A stretch of DNA of 64,000 nucleotides, taken from positions 12,820,001 to 12,884,000 of the forward strand of contig NC_053415.1 in NCBI RefSeq assembly GCF_016859285.1. Direction: 5' to 3'. How positions within the stretch are numbered: position 1 is the first letter of the stretch; each line of letters starts with the position of its first letter. Made by a program: the position numbers and the translations under genes. The DNA is from Xiphias gladius (Eukaryota; Chordata; Actinopteri; Istiophoriformes; Xiphiidae). This document shows, piece by piece, positions 36,300 through 64,000 of the stretch. The notes under the pieces were generated by a model. It ran no database searches and had not been told where the DNA came from. It saw only the letters and a program-made list of their open reading frames with translations.

Positions 36300-39200
36300 C
36301 TCCTTCTCTTACTCCGTCTGGTTTGCTTTGTTCCCTGGATGTGTCCAATAATCAACTGCTTCCCTGACTCATTGCTCCGAAAGATGAACAAGCAGTTGAC
36401 ACACCAATTTCATTAATGTAATTCAACAGATTTCAAACATCATTTTAGTTAACAGCACACCAATATTTGCAGGTCCGGTACCAGTAACATTTGTATAATA
36501 GTTCCAGCTATAACTTGAAACTGTGTCTAGACTATCAGAATTTGGACTTTGTTGATTTTGACAGTGTTGCCACTGACTTTGAGGATAAATCATAAAAAAG
36601 CAGATGGTACCATACTTACATTACTGAAGTTGGTTCAGTGTTTGTGCTTGTTATTTAGCTGGCACTTAGGTTTCAGGCAGTGAAACGTAGAACGGCGCTT
36701 TTGACATAAGTAAACCACCTCCAGTTAAGTGCTTATCTTGGTATGATTGTGACTAACAGCTAACGGCTCCAGAAAAACTAATCAGACAATCACTCTCTTT
36801 CAATGTGACCTCCATCACATGCTCAAGCCAGACTTACCCATTATTTGACATGAGGCTGCAAAAGGGTCCTTCAACTGACCTGAATCACTTTGCCTGAGGT
36901 CTTCTCTGTCATTGGACGCTCTGTTTTAACGCTTAATCAGACGTTTATATAAAAGAACCAGAAGATTGATCTGAAACGGACACATGACCTTCGCTTTGTA
37001 CCTTGTTTGGCTGAGTCCGTTAAAAGGTTGTCTATCTTGCTTCAGTTATATCTTGTGTCTGACTCTGGCTCTGTCTGTTGTTGCCACTATAGAGATCATT
37101 TCTGGAGCCACAGATCTTTCCACAAATGCACTGCATGCTGCAATAGCAGGAAGTGGGGGCAACGATTGTACAGCAGATCAGTATCCGTGCTGTCTCAACG
37201 ATCTTCATTCTAAAGCTTGAAACGTATTTATTTTGCCTGTATTACCTCTTACAACCCCAGTCTCTTTATCCTCGGTCCTTCTTTTTGCCTCTTGTAAATT
37301 TCACTGATATGATAAAAAATGAGAGCTGCTGGTTGCCTCGGTCAGTCGTGGGGGGGGAAAGAACTGATAACTGGCCACCATTATGAAAACACATCTGCTT
37401 TTGGTTTTCAATTTCACACTTAACACAGATGTTTAGTATCAGCTTCGCAGACCTGACACTCAGCTGATCTTTTTGTCAGTCGTGGTATGCCTGGTGTCTC
37501 CTTCTGTAGTCACTCTGGTATGTGGGGTCACAGATTTTTTTTTCTAAACCATCTCTGAAAACCATTAATGCAAATATAAACTTTAATATATGCAAATATC
37601 CACATACCTCCCTGATGTTGCGAGCAATTTGTTAAAAAGCCTGCAGATAAGAAGAAAAGTTTACCGATTTCTCAAGATTACAACTTTTCTTGTGATCAGC
37701 ACTGAAGTAAATTTAGTTTGTAGGACCACATCTCTCAATATTTCGGTCCCAACTTTTGTAGTGCAAGTATTGTAAGATATTGTTTTTATCTACTACTATT
37801 TGAAAAGGTAATAATGGTATTGTGCTTGGTCTGAAAGTTAGTATTTTTTCCTCTTTAAAAGTGGGTGGTGTTTTCCTGCTGTGATGGTCCTCCACTGTTT
37901 TTGAATAATGAATCCACTTTAGTACAAGAATAGACTTCAAAAGCATTGCTCATACTTCACCTGTGCAATTGTTTACGATCATAGGTCTATGATCCTGGTC
38001 CCTTCCCCCGGTGCCTCTGGGGATCTTGATGACCAAATGGCTGTTTTGTTCTTGTTCTCTTTGTCCTCTCAGGTTGAGAGAAAGAAGGCTTTGCTCTTAC
38101 AAACAGTCTACTCTCTGCCTGCCAACTTGCCACAGTTTCACAAATTACTGACTCATGCAAAGAGCAGCTCTTTCATTATTGTTTGGTTTTGGCAAATGTG
38201 TAATGGGTAATGCTTAGTCAGTGTAATGCTCAAAATCCTGAGCATGCCACCTCGTCTACTTTGGGTCAAAGCTGACATTCTTCTCTGATTTTACGATTAA
38301 GGTCAAATCACCTGGGACGTGATGTGGGCTGTTTCCTGCAAAAAGCTTATTCTGACATCATATACACACTCGCGTATACTGCCCAATCACACTCACAAAT
38401 TCTAAAGACAACTTCTAAACACTTGCAGTGAGTGAGAGAGGGGAACCTGTCTGATCTGTTACTACCTGCATTAAACCTACCTATAATGATTAAGAGAATC
38501 AGAGCAGCTGGTGGACTGTTTTGGACAGGGAATCAGGGTGATTCTGAGAGGACAGGCTCGACGTCCGTAGTGCCTGAGTCAGAAGGTCTCTGAGTGGTAG
38601 ACTAGCTTTGGCACTGGCACATGGATTGTTCAAGTATTACTCTCTTTAAGTACTTACAGGAACAAAAAACAATTATCGGACTTTTCCTGTAAAAAGCTTC
38701 TCCTATCCCTATAATCAGGATTTACTAACCCACCACAACAAGCTGGTCCAATCGTATGACTACACTTTTACATCAACAATTACAGGATAAACTTAAGAGC
38801 TTTTGCAAGATTTAAGGTTATCCTTTGTTCTTTTAAAGAACAAACTAAGTTGTTTGTGCCCTTATTTTATGAATACTTATAGTATTATACAGTATGTTTG
38901 AGGGGGATTGAAGGTACAATTAAGGCATTCAGTTCATTGAGAGAGATAAAACCTCCTGAGGTTGAGCAGTTTTTCCTCTATAGGTATATGCGTTGTATCA
39001 ACAAAAAAATAGACATCCCATATTGACAACAAACTTAATTTACATTATAAAAGCATGATATATACATGGGTACTGTAGTGTTAACCTACAAACTTTTGTT
39101 AATACATCCACAAAAATAAACCCTCACCAAAACCAAAATCCTGAGAAGTCCAACAAAATTTAAAAAGGACAAGAGTAGAAGATGATTTGGCTTCCAATAA

Positions 39201-41700
39201 AAAAAAAATTAAAAAATCCCTTTGTGGAATTTCTGTTTTGAAATAATAGTCAGACGGGAGGACAACATGCAATCAAGCCACCAGATGTCAACTGCAGTAT
39301 CTCTTAACAACATTATCAAATGAATTTCAGAGTAAAACACTACCATGTTGCTCTATTAGCTTCCATACAGTCAACAATGATTACATAACAGACACAACAC
39401 AATTTCCTAGGCTGGATCTCTTGCATGACTATTGCAGATAGATTAACTTGTGTTTGTCTATCCTCTGTTATCTACGGGTCAAGACTGGGTAGCTGATCTT
39501 ACTGGCATAAGGTCACAGATTAAAACGCTTGTCTATTTCCTCTTGTTCATCGGAAATGATTGGTTGAGCTTAAAATGCAACCAGTAAGGTTCCATGTGGT
39601 GAGTGTAGAGAAATTGTACAGTATAATGTACCTTCAAATCTTTACTGTTTAGTTTGCTAACTTGCACATCAATGTTTGCTTCTTTGCTCTACTCTCACTA
39701 TGTGGAGTAGTAGGTGATTATTATCTCAAAAGTGAGAAATTAGAATTTGTAGCAGTAAACGTGTAATTAATGTTTTCTGTTTCTTTAGGCATACTCCTGA
39801 AAAAAGAAAATATATTTAAAGAATAAGATTCAACAAATGAAATAGGAATGACACAATCAAATGTTAATATCACATTACAAAATGCAAGCAATAATATAAA
39901 GTGGTAAAACATCCTTGTAAATTTTTAGAAGAAAAATAAATAAATTATTAATTTGAAAAACATGCTGTTAATTGTAAATGTTCTGAGAACAAATCTTTTT
40001 GAATGAATGATAGAGATATTAGGAGACTAGTGGTTACTATAAAGTAACTAACCTAAAAATATATCCGAGAAATAAATGTAATGATGTCAGTTATCTTGGC
40101 TTTAAAGCAGTGTGGAGTGATTTTTGACCACAAGGGGGTAGAAGGTGAGAAAGATAAAATGGCTAGTTTGTTAGTGAACAGATTCCCTTTGTGTATTCAG
40201 TCTGATCATGAACTGTATTACAGAAGTGACGGGACTGCACGTAAAATCATTGCAGAGACAACACTGGTCTCCCACGGAGGCAAAATTCACCGTTAATGCT
40301 CAGGTAAAAAATTTGCTGTGTGACTTCAAAACATAAACATATAGAGATGAAAGTAAAGATAGAATAGGCTGGACTGAAATATCAGAGAGATCTCGTGACT
40401 TTTGATATCACAGCGTCAGCTCTCTCATACCACACAAACACACAGCCACCACTCAGTCAGCGTGTTCATTGTCTAATGTTACAGCTAACGTCTCTACAGT
40501 AGGCACATTGCCTCTTTGAATAAATACAGACTGCACAATGAGTCCGGTGGTGAAATGCGCATCAAATAACACAAGGCAAAAATTCTCCTAGTCTCCAATC
40601 ACCTTTACCCACCTGATCAATGTAAGTCCAGTGTTCACTCTGAGCAGAATGCCTGCACTGGCTTGCCAGGCGCTCGACTTTCCTCAACAGCTCAACTGTT
40701 TACTTGGGCACTTCTCTCTCATGCTGCAATGTTACATCTCGCTTGTCCGATCTGTGGTTTTATATGGGGTTGGTGAGAGTCGTGAATTTCAACAGTTTAT
40801 CTGTGGGCTGGGAAACCAAAAGAATGAGCTAAAAGAGGCTAAAAGATAATGACTGCAAAATGAACTAATCCTCTGTGGGTTTGGCAGATATTAACCCCCT
40901 TAACGTCCTGTAGGTTAATGTTGGCAAAATCTATGTATTACAGATCATAATGGAATCCTACAAACAACATGCAGTGTATACTGCATGAGGCCGTGTTTGC
41001 ACTAGTTGCTCAGTTTGTATTACTGTTAGCTAAGACTATGTGGGGGTGAAAGATCTATTGGGAATGATTAGGGCTCAAACAATACTTCTTTCAACACCTT
41101 CTTAGAAAGTAAGTCAAACTTCTCACATGCATTAGTTAATTTTGTCTCAACAGAAACTGGCCTTAGAACCTTGTCCAAATAAAATACAGTGTAAAATGAG
41201 CTTTTCTGGGGGGGTTTAAATCTGGACGTTTGATTAAAGAATGCGTAAAAATCTGATACCAAGCCTTTCGGTCCTCAGCACCTCTCAGTGCTTGTCAATT
41301 TTAGGCTACTCGGGAGCTAGATACATGTTTAAGTACAATACACCAGCTGGTGTCTCATCTACTGGACGAACCCAAAACCTTCCCATTCATTTCAGAAATG
41401 CATCATAGAATTCCTGTATAAGTCTACATACCATTTACTAATGTCCTACACACACACACACAAAAAGAAAAATCAGATTGCACGTTTATTTGCACTGAGA
41501 CACACACCACTTGGTAAACAATCACTGACTAAAATAAAGCTGGCTTGCTCCCCCGGATCTGCCTCTTCCTCTTCCTTCTCAGCTTATTTTCCCCAAAGGA
41601 GGAAGTCAAACTAATGATCTGCCTTATCCTCAGTCTGACACATGTACACCTACTTGGATAAGTGGGGGTGAATTCACCGTGCTGGGGCAATTGATCTGAT
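36300..41700. other. intergenic region, right part
   Basis: No supported exon on either strand. AT-rich, with short A-runs near 39200 and nothing else distinctive until the GC rise before the myosin first exon. Confidence 0.5.
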
Positions 41701-41739
41701 GTCTTTCATTCGGCCACAGCTCCACCCTTTGTAAACTTA

Positions 41740-42237
41740 CCCCCCCCCCCCCCTGTCTTGCGCGAACAGCAAACTCGTGTGTGTGGTGACCAACACAAAA
41801 CAAAACAAAACAAAACGAAAACAATTAAACGGGAGAAATCCGCACATCCTTCCAGACCACAAGAGCCCCCGCAGAAATGGACACGAAGAGGGCGTGTGCT
41901 GAGGGGAGGTCCGTGGCCCTGCAAGCTCCTCCTCTCTGCATAATGTGCCGGGTTCATTGAAATGACTAGACAGCAGGAGCACGGCACAGCTCCGCGGCGG
42001 CTCCCCGGGACACCGAGCAGGCGGCCGAGGCAACAACTACTCTGAAGTGTCCGAAGATGGCTCGCTCCTGACCTGTAGATTCCACTGATCGACGGGGCCG
42101 TAAGGAAAAAAACAACTTGTATTGATTTTAACGAAGCGGATGGAAATCCTTTGGGAGTGCAGCTTCCTCTCCTCCTCTTCAACTGTGGTACCCTGAACTC
42201 AGACTACAAAGGGACGAGAGGTCGGGCACTGGTTAAA
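41740..42237 (+). promoter_or_regulatory. GC-rich promoter and 5' leader of the myosin X gene
   Basis: Composition shifts to GC- and CpG-rich sequence (GCGGCGGCTCCCCGG, GCGGCCGAGG) just before the first coding exon, as at many vertebrate CpG-island promoters. A C-run lies at about 41741-41753 and an AACAAAACAAAAC stretch near 41795-41815. The transcription start is not visible from sequence. Confidence 0.5.
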
Positions 42238-58067
<15,830 letters not shown>

Positions 58068-59466
58068 GTAAGAACACTTCCTATTCCCTGCTGAACCATT
58101 AATGTTTCCAATGATTCACTTTAAACTCTTCCAAATCTGTGTGCTGTGTCTGCACCATGAAGCAATTTTAATTGTTCTAAGGATTCATGGGCCATGTTTG
58201 CAAGTCTACCCTAGAGCCAAGGAAAAAGGTTTTTGAAGCCAAAGCTCATGCAAAAATCATACCAGTACATTAAACTTAAGCACCAAATATCCCATAGGCT
58301 ATGACTTATATAGTGTAAATGTAAAATCTCCCCTCAATTTCTGTTAACATTTAGAGGGTTGTACTGTGATGTGAAAAGGGAGTAGTCCAGTGTGTGTGAG
58401 AGAGAGAGTTAACTGTTTGCACACATGTGTTTCATCTCAGGACTCAGCTGTGGTATCAACACTTTTTGTAATAAAGTAAGAATGACAGGAATGGGCTCCT
58501 TGTGACAAGTCACTGGCCTTAGCTTATCATTTTGGCAGTGCATGGTGGTCTTTGTGTCTGGAGGAAATCCTGTTAGAGAGGCAGAGAGAGAGAGACAGAG
58601 AAAAAGAGAGAGAGAGAGTGGTGGCGATGGACATTTAAAAAAAATAGTGTCTCACACAATGTCTGGGGTTGGAGAGTGTAAATCAAAAAAGAGCTTGCAG
58701 TACTGCTCTTATCTAGTGGAATGCCTTTGTACTGAAAAAAACCCATGAGCGATGCATATGATCGTCCGTTATCTCCAAACTTGAACTCAGCCGCTGGTCT
58801 TTGATCAGATCATGGGCAGGGGAAGTAAAAGGGTATGGCCCAAGGACTGATTCTGTCCACATGATGAAGACGTATAGCATAATTTCCACATCCAGTCTCT
58901 GCCACACAGCTATCATCCTGACCACAAGCCGAGGCCCTGTGTTATTCCTTTACTGGAGTTTTTCACTGTTAATCTAAAGAGGGACAACATACAAAGCAAA
59001 GGGGGGCAAGCTGCTGAGGAGCAGCATTTTTTCCGTTTGGAAGTGCTTTGTCAATGACAAACCCACAGAGAATTATCACACAACACTGCAGCTCCCCTTG
59101 GCTCTTTGGAGCTTTTTAGCATTTTGGCTTCTTGGCCCGCAACACTCTCACTGCTCTCATGTTTCTATCTGCAGCAGGCAGTTGTTTTTAGCAAAAAAAC
59201 ACAAACACAACTGTAAATAAATCCTAATGTTGTTCTGTGGGTCCTGGATTTCTGAATTCGTGAGTCTTTTTCTCAAATTTGATTGTGCTATGCTGGTTCT
59301 CTATAATCTGCATCAAGATAATACTATTAAACAAAATATTACTGAAATCACTTGCAATGTGTGCGTGGGAGAAAAAGGAGGAAAAAAATGAATTGTTTTG
59401 TCCCTCTGAGGATGAAAGTAGATGACCAGAGCATCCTGTTTTGGCTGACATTTACAGTAAAGAACA

Positions 59467-59494
59467 GTCGTATCGTATCGTATCGTATCGTATC
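59467..59494. repeat. (GTATC)n pentanucleotide microsatellite
   Basis: Five perfect units and a partial one. An uncommon repeat unit compared with the dinucleotides elsewhere in the window. Confidence 0.9.
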
Positions 59495-61272
59495 CAGTTT
59501 CCTGACACAGAGCAGTGTACTAAGTTAAAGTTAGAGGGTTATAAAAAGATGTGCGAATGGGAATCTATGAGTTCATCTATGTGCCTTCCTCTTCAGCATA
59601 TTTTTATGATGTTTCTGTGGTCAGTGGTGGGGATGCTTGCAGTGTGAGAAGTCCACCATGTGTTGTCAGAAGGGTAGGGGGTGACTCTGACCAATGGAAA
59701 CACCATCTATCACAGCAAGAAAAGATTCACAGGACCAGGTCAGCGGTTGGACCCCCCAACTTCTTATTTATTGTCTAAATATAACTGAATACCACAGGAT
59801 GCTGTTCTCGGTCCAAAAACATTTCACCACCCTCAATGGGATTTGAAACAAATAACACCGGGTTAATGTGACATCACGTTTTTGTGACTGAGCTGGACCA
59901 CAGTGTTACAACTGACCTGGAGCTGGACTGTGTGCTCATATGATCTTCACATGTGAGTTCAGGATGTGTGAGTCATTAAGCCGGGCATATGGATGTTTCC
60001 TCTGTGTTCAAGTCCTAAGACTCTGCAGTCAGAATGACAGGAATGTGAGACTGAAAAACAGACCATCTCCACCTTCAGGGTCCCCGGCTGACCATATGTG
60101 ATCCCTGTTCCAGGACTACATATCTACCGAAGTTTATTGGCATTTCCTGATCCAGTCACAATATTTGACTTAATCCAGCTCCTCTGGCAAATTCACAGTA
60201 TTATGCACATGAGCAGTCTGTCAGTCTCTTTGTCTGTCTCCTGGTGTTTTCAGAGGTGATTTTTGGTAAATGTATTCTGGCAAAATTTTCCCCTCAGGGA
60301 GTGGGATATAGCCTCATCCATTGCTCCAGTGCTCGCATTAAGCTGCTGCTCCCTGCCCGAGTGCTCAGCTTGCAGACTCCAGAGAGTGTCTTTACCCACA
60401 TTGTCTTGGCTTTAACGGGCTGACCTGGCTGCTGTCACATTAACCATCATATCAGCATTCATCACTGTTTCATTTCCGCTACACCACAGACCTGAGTGGG
60501 CCTGAAGATGCAGCAGACACACTGAAGCTGAGAGCTAAATATCTTGTGGCTTTGTGTGTTTGAGTGCATGCATGTGTCTGCATGTGTGTGTGTTTTCTGC
60601 AGCCAGATGGCACCATCTGGATTAACAGTGTGTGAGTTATCCCCAGTCGGGTGCACATGTAAAGAAAAGCAGGAAGAGGCTCTGTCACCTGAACTAAATA
60701 GCTGCTGCTGGTGACCTCATCTTCATTTTACCGAACAATAAAACGATCTTAGACTGTGTTAATCTACAAGGCCCAAATACCATTTTTATGCATGAATTGT
60801 ATGGCACATACAGTGCATATTTCTCCTATACATATAGCTCATACTTTAAGACTTTTGTTTGGTCCTCAGGTATGTGCTCTTGTCATTAGCCCGAGTGAAA
60901 TCGATGAGACTTCTCTCTTCCCAAGTTGTCCAGGGCCTGTGGCCATACAGTCGCTGAGGTTTAAAATAGGTCATTGATGGCCCCTCAGTGTTTTCTGGAT
61001 TATCAGTCAATGGAGCCATTATGTGAGCCTAAATGTGAGTGATGTGCATTCATAAGCGTGGTCACAGAAGTAACATGCTCACACAAACATTATTGTGAGC
61101 ATCTGTGTCTGAATGTGTGGTAAACAAATAATTTTCGAAAAGGGTTTGCTGTAAGCCAAAATAGGCAATATCAGTATGAAGATTCTGTCTGATTTTTGAG
61201 CAGGTTCTAATGTAAAACTCTCTCTCTCTGTTATTTTTATATTTACAATTATTAAGCCTAAGCCCCTCTGGG

Positions 61273-61304
61273 CCCCCCCACCGCACCCCCAGCCCCCATC
61301 CCCC
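61273..61304 (-). other. candidate G-quadruplex
   Basis: On the minus strand four G-runs of 5, 5, 5 and 7 bases are separated by loops of 2, 2 and 6 bases (plus-strand C-runs at 61300-61304, 61293-61297, 61286-61290, 61273-61279). This fits the canonical quadruplex pattern. On the plus (transcript) strand the C-runs could form an i-motif in DNA. Confidence 0.7.
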
Positions 61305-61799
61305 GGGGCTGGGCGGGATCCCCCTTCAACAGATGGATTCACTGTTAGACAGAGAGAGAGTCAAACAGAGTTAAAAAAAAAAGAAAAAGAGAGGGAAGCA
61401 CAAACAGATAGTGATAAACAAGACTGCGTTTGTGTCCACAAGCCTGTGATTTTGTATCTGCCCATGTGCTATTTCTAAAGGCCTCAATATATGTGCCAGT
61501 ATAACATAAATCCACTGAATCACTGAGCCTGACCCCGCCTATATGTGAATGTTCAGCTGGTTGAACAAAGCAGCAGCAGGGTGTGGTTTCAGTGAGGTGG
61601 AAACAAAAGGAAAGAGCGTTACAGCTGCAAGAAAGTTTTAAAATTCAGAAGGTTACAATAGCATCATCATTGAAAAAAACTGTTCCCACTACTTAGTCTG
61701 TATAATTTGGATGACTAAAGGCTAAGTTTCTGTCTAATGAGTTAATTTGAAAACAAAAAATACAGCATTTCATAATTTATCACGACTCACTTAACAGTA

Positions 61800-61880
61800 C
61801 AGCTGCAAATGATTAATGATTATTTGCATTATCGATTAATCTGCCGATTACTTTCTCGATTAATGGATCAGTTTTTAATC
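61800..61880. mobile_element. fragment of an AATCGATTAAT-type repeat
   Basis: AGCTGCAAATGATTAATGAT, CATTATCGATTAATCTGCCG and TTTCTCGATTAATGG resemble the ends of the repeat at 49.7-50.2 kb and a widespread fish element. Only one end appears to be present. Confidence 0.55.
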
Positions 61881-64000
61881 AAAAACTATATTTTATATTT
61901 TATTTTCTATACAATCTTTGAGATTTCTCATTGTGCAAAATACTTTGTCTCACGCACAATTATTTGTCCTTGTTTTGTCTTCTATGTGAAATACAAAATA
62001 TGCAAAAGATAATTGGATTAAAATTACCATAAGTTATCTACCATACACCTTCTATCTGCTACTTACAGTATACAGTTTTTGGAATGGATTGGACTGCTGT
62101 GCAAAATTTTGTGGGTTTTTCCTCATGACTCAAGAAAGGTCTCAATTTTAGATCTGCAATAGTTTCCATCAACACTGATACGTTTGGTGTTTTTTATTTT
62201 CCTGTTTTCTGTCCAGCCTCGTGGCCGGCAGTGTAGCGCACCAGTGCCAACACCAGGCTCCATTTGGAAAGCATTGATTTGTACAGGGAACATTTTCACT
62301 AATCGATCGGAAGTCATATGTTGTTGTGAGTGGCATGAAATTATCTCTAGCCACCGGAAGTTGAAAATCTGTAACAGAGGACACACGGCGTTACATCACT
62401 GGGTTGGGTTTGTCAGGCTTTTGTTGGAGTGATTTTGGTAGCATCCCATGGGACAGAGGCTGTCTGCCCTTCAGCTCCCAAAGGGGAAAATGTTCCAGTA
62501 TGTCTGATAGTTATAATGGACACTAACAGAACATTATTTTACCTCATAGAGATTGAAATAATGAGATGGAAACAATAAGAAGTATTAGTCTGTTGTTAGA
62601 CCTTATCTGATTTCGTGTTCCATCTCAGAGTCCTTTTAGCCGCATCCACAGGATGTTGTTTAGTCGGTAAATTATTTGAAAACAAATTTATGAAGAGATG
62701 AATAAATATTGATGAGAATCACTTTGGCTTGAGCCCAGTGACGTACCTGAGAGGAATGAAAGCAACAATGAAACCAAGCAATACAAGACCACAGTGGGAC
62801 TAAACAGAGGAATGTGAAGCCTCTTTTGATGCTGGAAACTTCACTTGAGCATCTTTGATGTTTCAGGCATGAAAAAGGCCCTGAGGCTCACCTAGTGAAA
62901 TCTGAACAGTAAGTTATCTAAAGAAGATTAAAAAAAAAAAAGGTCACATAATAAGATTTAGAGACAGACAAACATATATAGTGTCTGCACAAACACCCAG
63001 AGATGCACACACCCAGAAATATGAAAAGAAAACCCCTCTCCCTTGAGTTATATATATTTCTAGAGGAGTGGTAAAGCTGCTTTCCAAGCTCACAGCTCAT
63101 TGTGTGTTTGGCTATAGCAGCTGTATTTGTTTTCCTTCTTTGAAACTTGAGGTGAAATTGAGAGTTGAATCTTGTCCTGCAGCCTCTCCTAGCTGTTTGT
63201 TATCCCGTATTATCTTTGCTTCCAGCCACCTCAGTGCAACTTTGAACTTGTGCTTTGGGAATGTAAAGAATGCTAACACACGCGGAAGACGTATCCCAGA
63301 TTTCTGTGGTTTATTTGATTAGCCGTTGGACACACAACGTCTCTCCATCAGTGTCAGCAGAAAGTGAACTCAGATCAGAGAGTGCGTGATACTTCCTCTT
63401 TTACAGCACATTTTTGTTACTTAAACAAAAGGAAGGATGAAGAGTTGAAAATGCTTGTAATCATGTCCCTTTTTATCTACAAATATGAAAGAAAATATGA
63501 TATACATTATATTATCCTGTACAAATCAACTGCAATGCTGTGCTCAGGTGTTGATAATGACATCAATCACATTAAGTGAGTGATGTAATTGAACGTAAAA
63601 TGTTAATGCTGATTAAGGATGTAAAACAAGTGAAAAGCCTGTTTGATGTATTAGTCAGTTCAGCCCTGCCTGGTGAATCCAGGCCAATTTGCCAGAGAGG
63701 AGAGGGTGGGGTTAAAGCCAAATGTTTAGGGACATCTGGCTGTAAATCTGCAAGTCATCATCGCACGTGCTGCCTTTCTCCCCAAAGTCTCCACCCTTTC
63801 ACAGACCTTGTATCAACCCACCGATAATGCATTGTTATTGTGCTTTTGTCTCAGCATACGCCCATTCCGTGTCGTCAATCTAGAGATGAAATGGACATGG
63901 CTGCCAGATCAGCGTCACTATATCATTTCACATACTCAGGAGGCTTTTTCACACTGTCATACAGGTTCATTTTAGTTAATGCACTCCGGTAGGTGCAAAA

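Larger units (their letters stand above)
58068..64000. other. myosin X intron 2 (runs off the window)
   Basis: No further myosin exon is recognisable up to the window edge. It contains a purine-rich GA run near 58576-58618, a pentanucleotide repeat (59467-59494), a candidate G-quadruplex (61273-61304) and a truncated inverted-repeat element (61800-61880). Confidence 0.6.

Noticed and set aside
36984-37220. 78-codon plus-strand frame with a hydrophobic start that looks like a signal peptide
   Set aside because: No family match, no promoter or splice evidence, and the sequence after the hydrophobic part shows no domain.
41706-42182. 158-codon minus-strand open frame upstream of the myosin first exon
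   Set aside because: It lies in GC-rich promoter sequence where stop codons are scarce, and the protein resembles nothing known.

Overview
The window looks like nuclear DNA from a teleost fish, most likely a percomorph. The coding genes are vertebrate and intron-rich with short introns, two six-cysteine astacin proteases of the fish-expanded type stand in tandem, and introns carry interspersed repeats, a Rex3-like LINE tail and long CA/GT microsatellites typical of fish. The species cannot be read from the sequence.

Layout: 1-3.8 kb is non-coding. 4.1-10.0 kb (minus) is a complete tra2b gene for the splicing regulator Tra2-beta (8 coding exons, 279 aa); its long first intron holds a purine-rich segment with every feature of the known autoregulatory poison exon. 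11.9-13.6 kb and 14.8-16.7 kb (both minus) are two tandem astacin metalloproteases with the same 9-exon structure and 280 aa each. A tRNA-Lys(UUU) lies at 17.2 kb (minus). 17.4-19.3 kb (plus) is a small 5-exon coiled-coil gene I cannot name. 20.7-24.9 kb (plus) is ankzf1 (Vms1 homologue, 15 coding exons, 747 aa), facing tail-to-tail glb1l (25.6-30.8 kb, minus, 16 exons, 635 aa); this gene pair is also adjacent in mammals. 31-42 kb has no recognisable gene, only repeats and microsatellites. 42.2-64 kb (plus) is the 5' end of a class X myosin gene (myo10 family): a 7-codon first exon, a 15.7 kb intron full of repeats, a 33-codon second exon, then intron running off the window.

The genes do not form a pathway. 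Tra2b acts in nuclear splicing, ankzf1 in ribosome-associated quality control, glb1l is a glycoside hydrolase, and the astacins are secreted proteases. All exon joins below were worked out by hand from splice sites, reading phase and family similarity; every coding total is a whole number of codons. The points most worth a second look are the tra2b poison exon, two GC-AG introns (one each in ankzf1 and glb1l), the unnamed coiled-coil gene beside a tRNA, the astacin pair with a TATA-guided start choice, and three related copies of a terminal-inverted-repeat element inside the myo10 intron.
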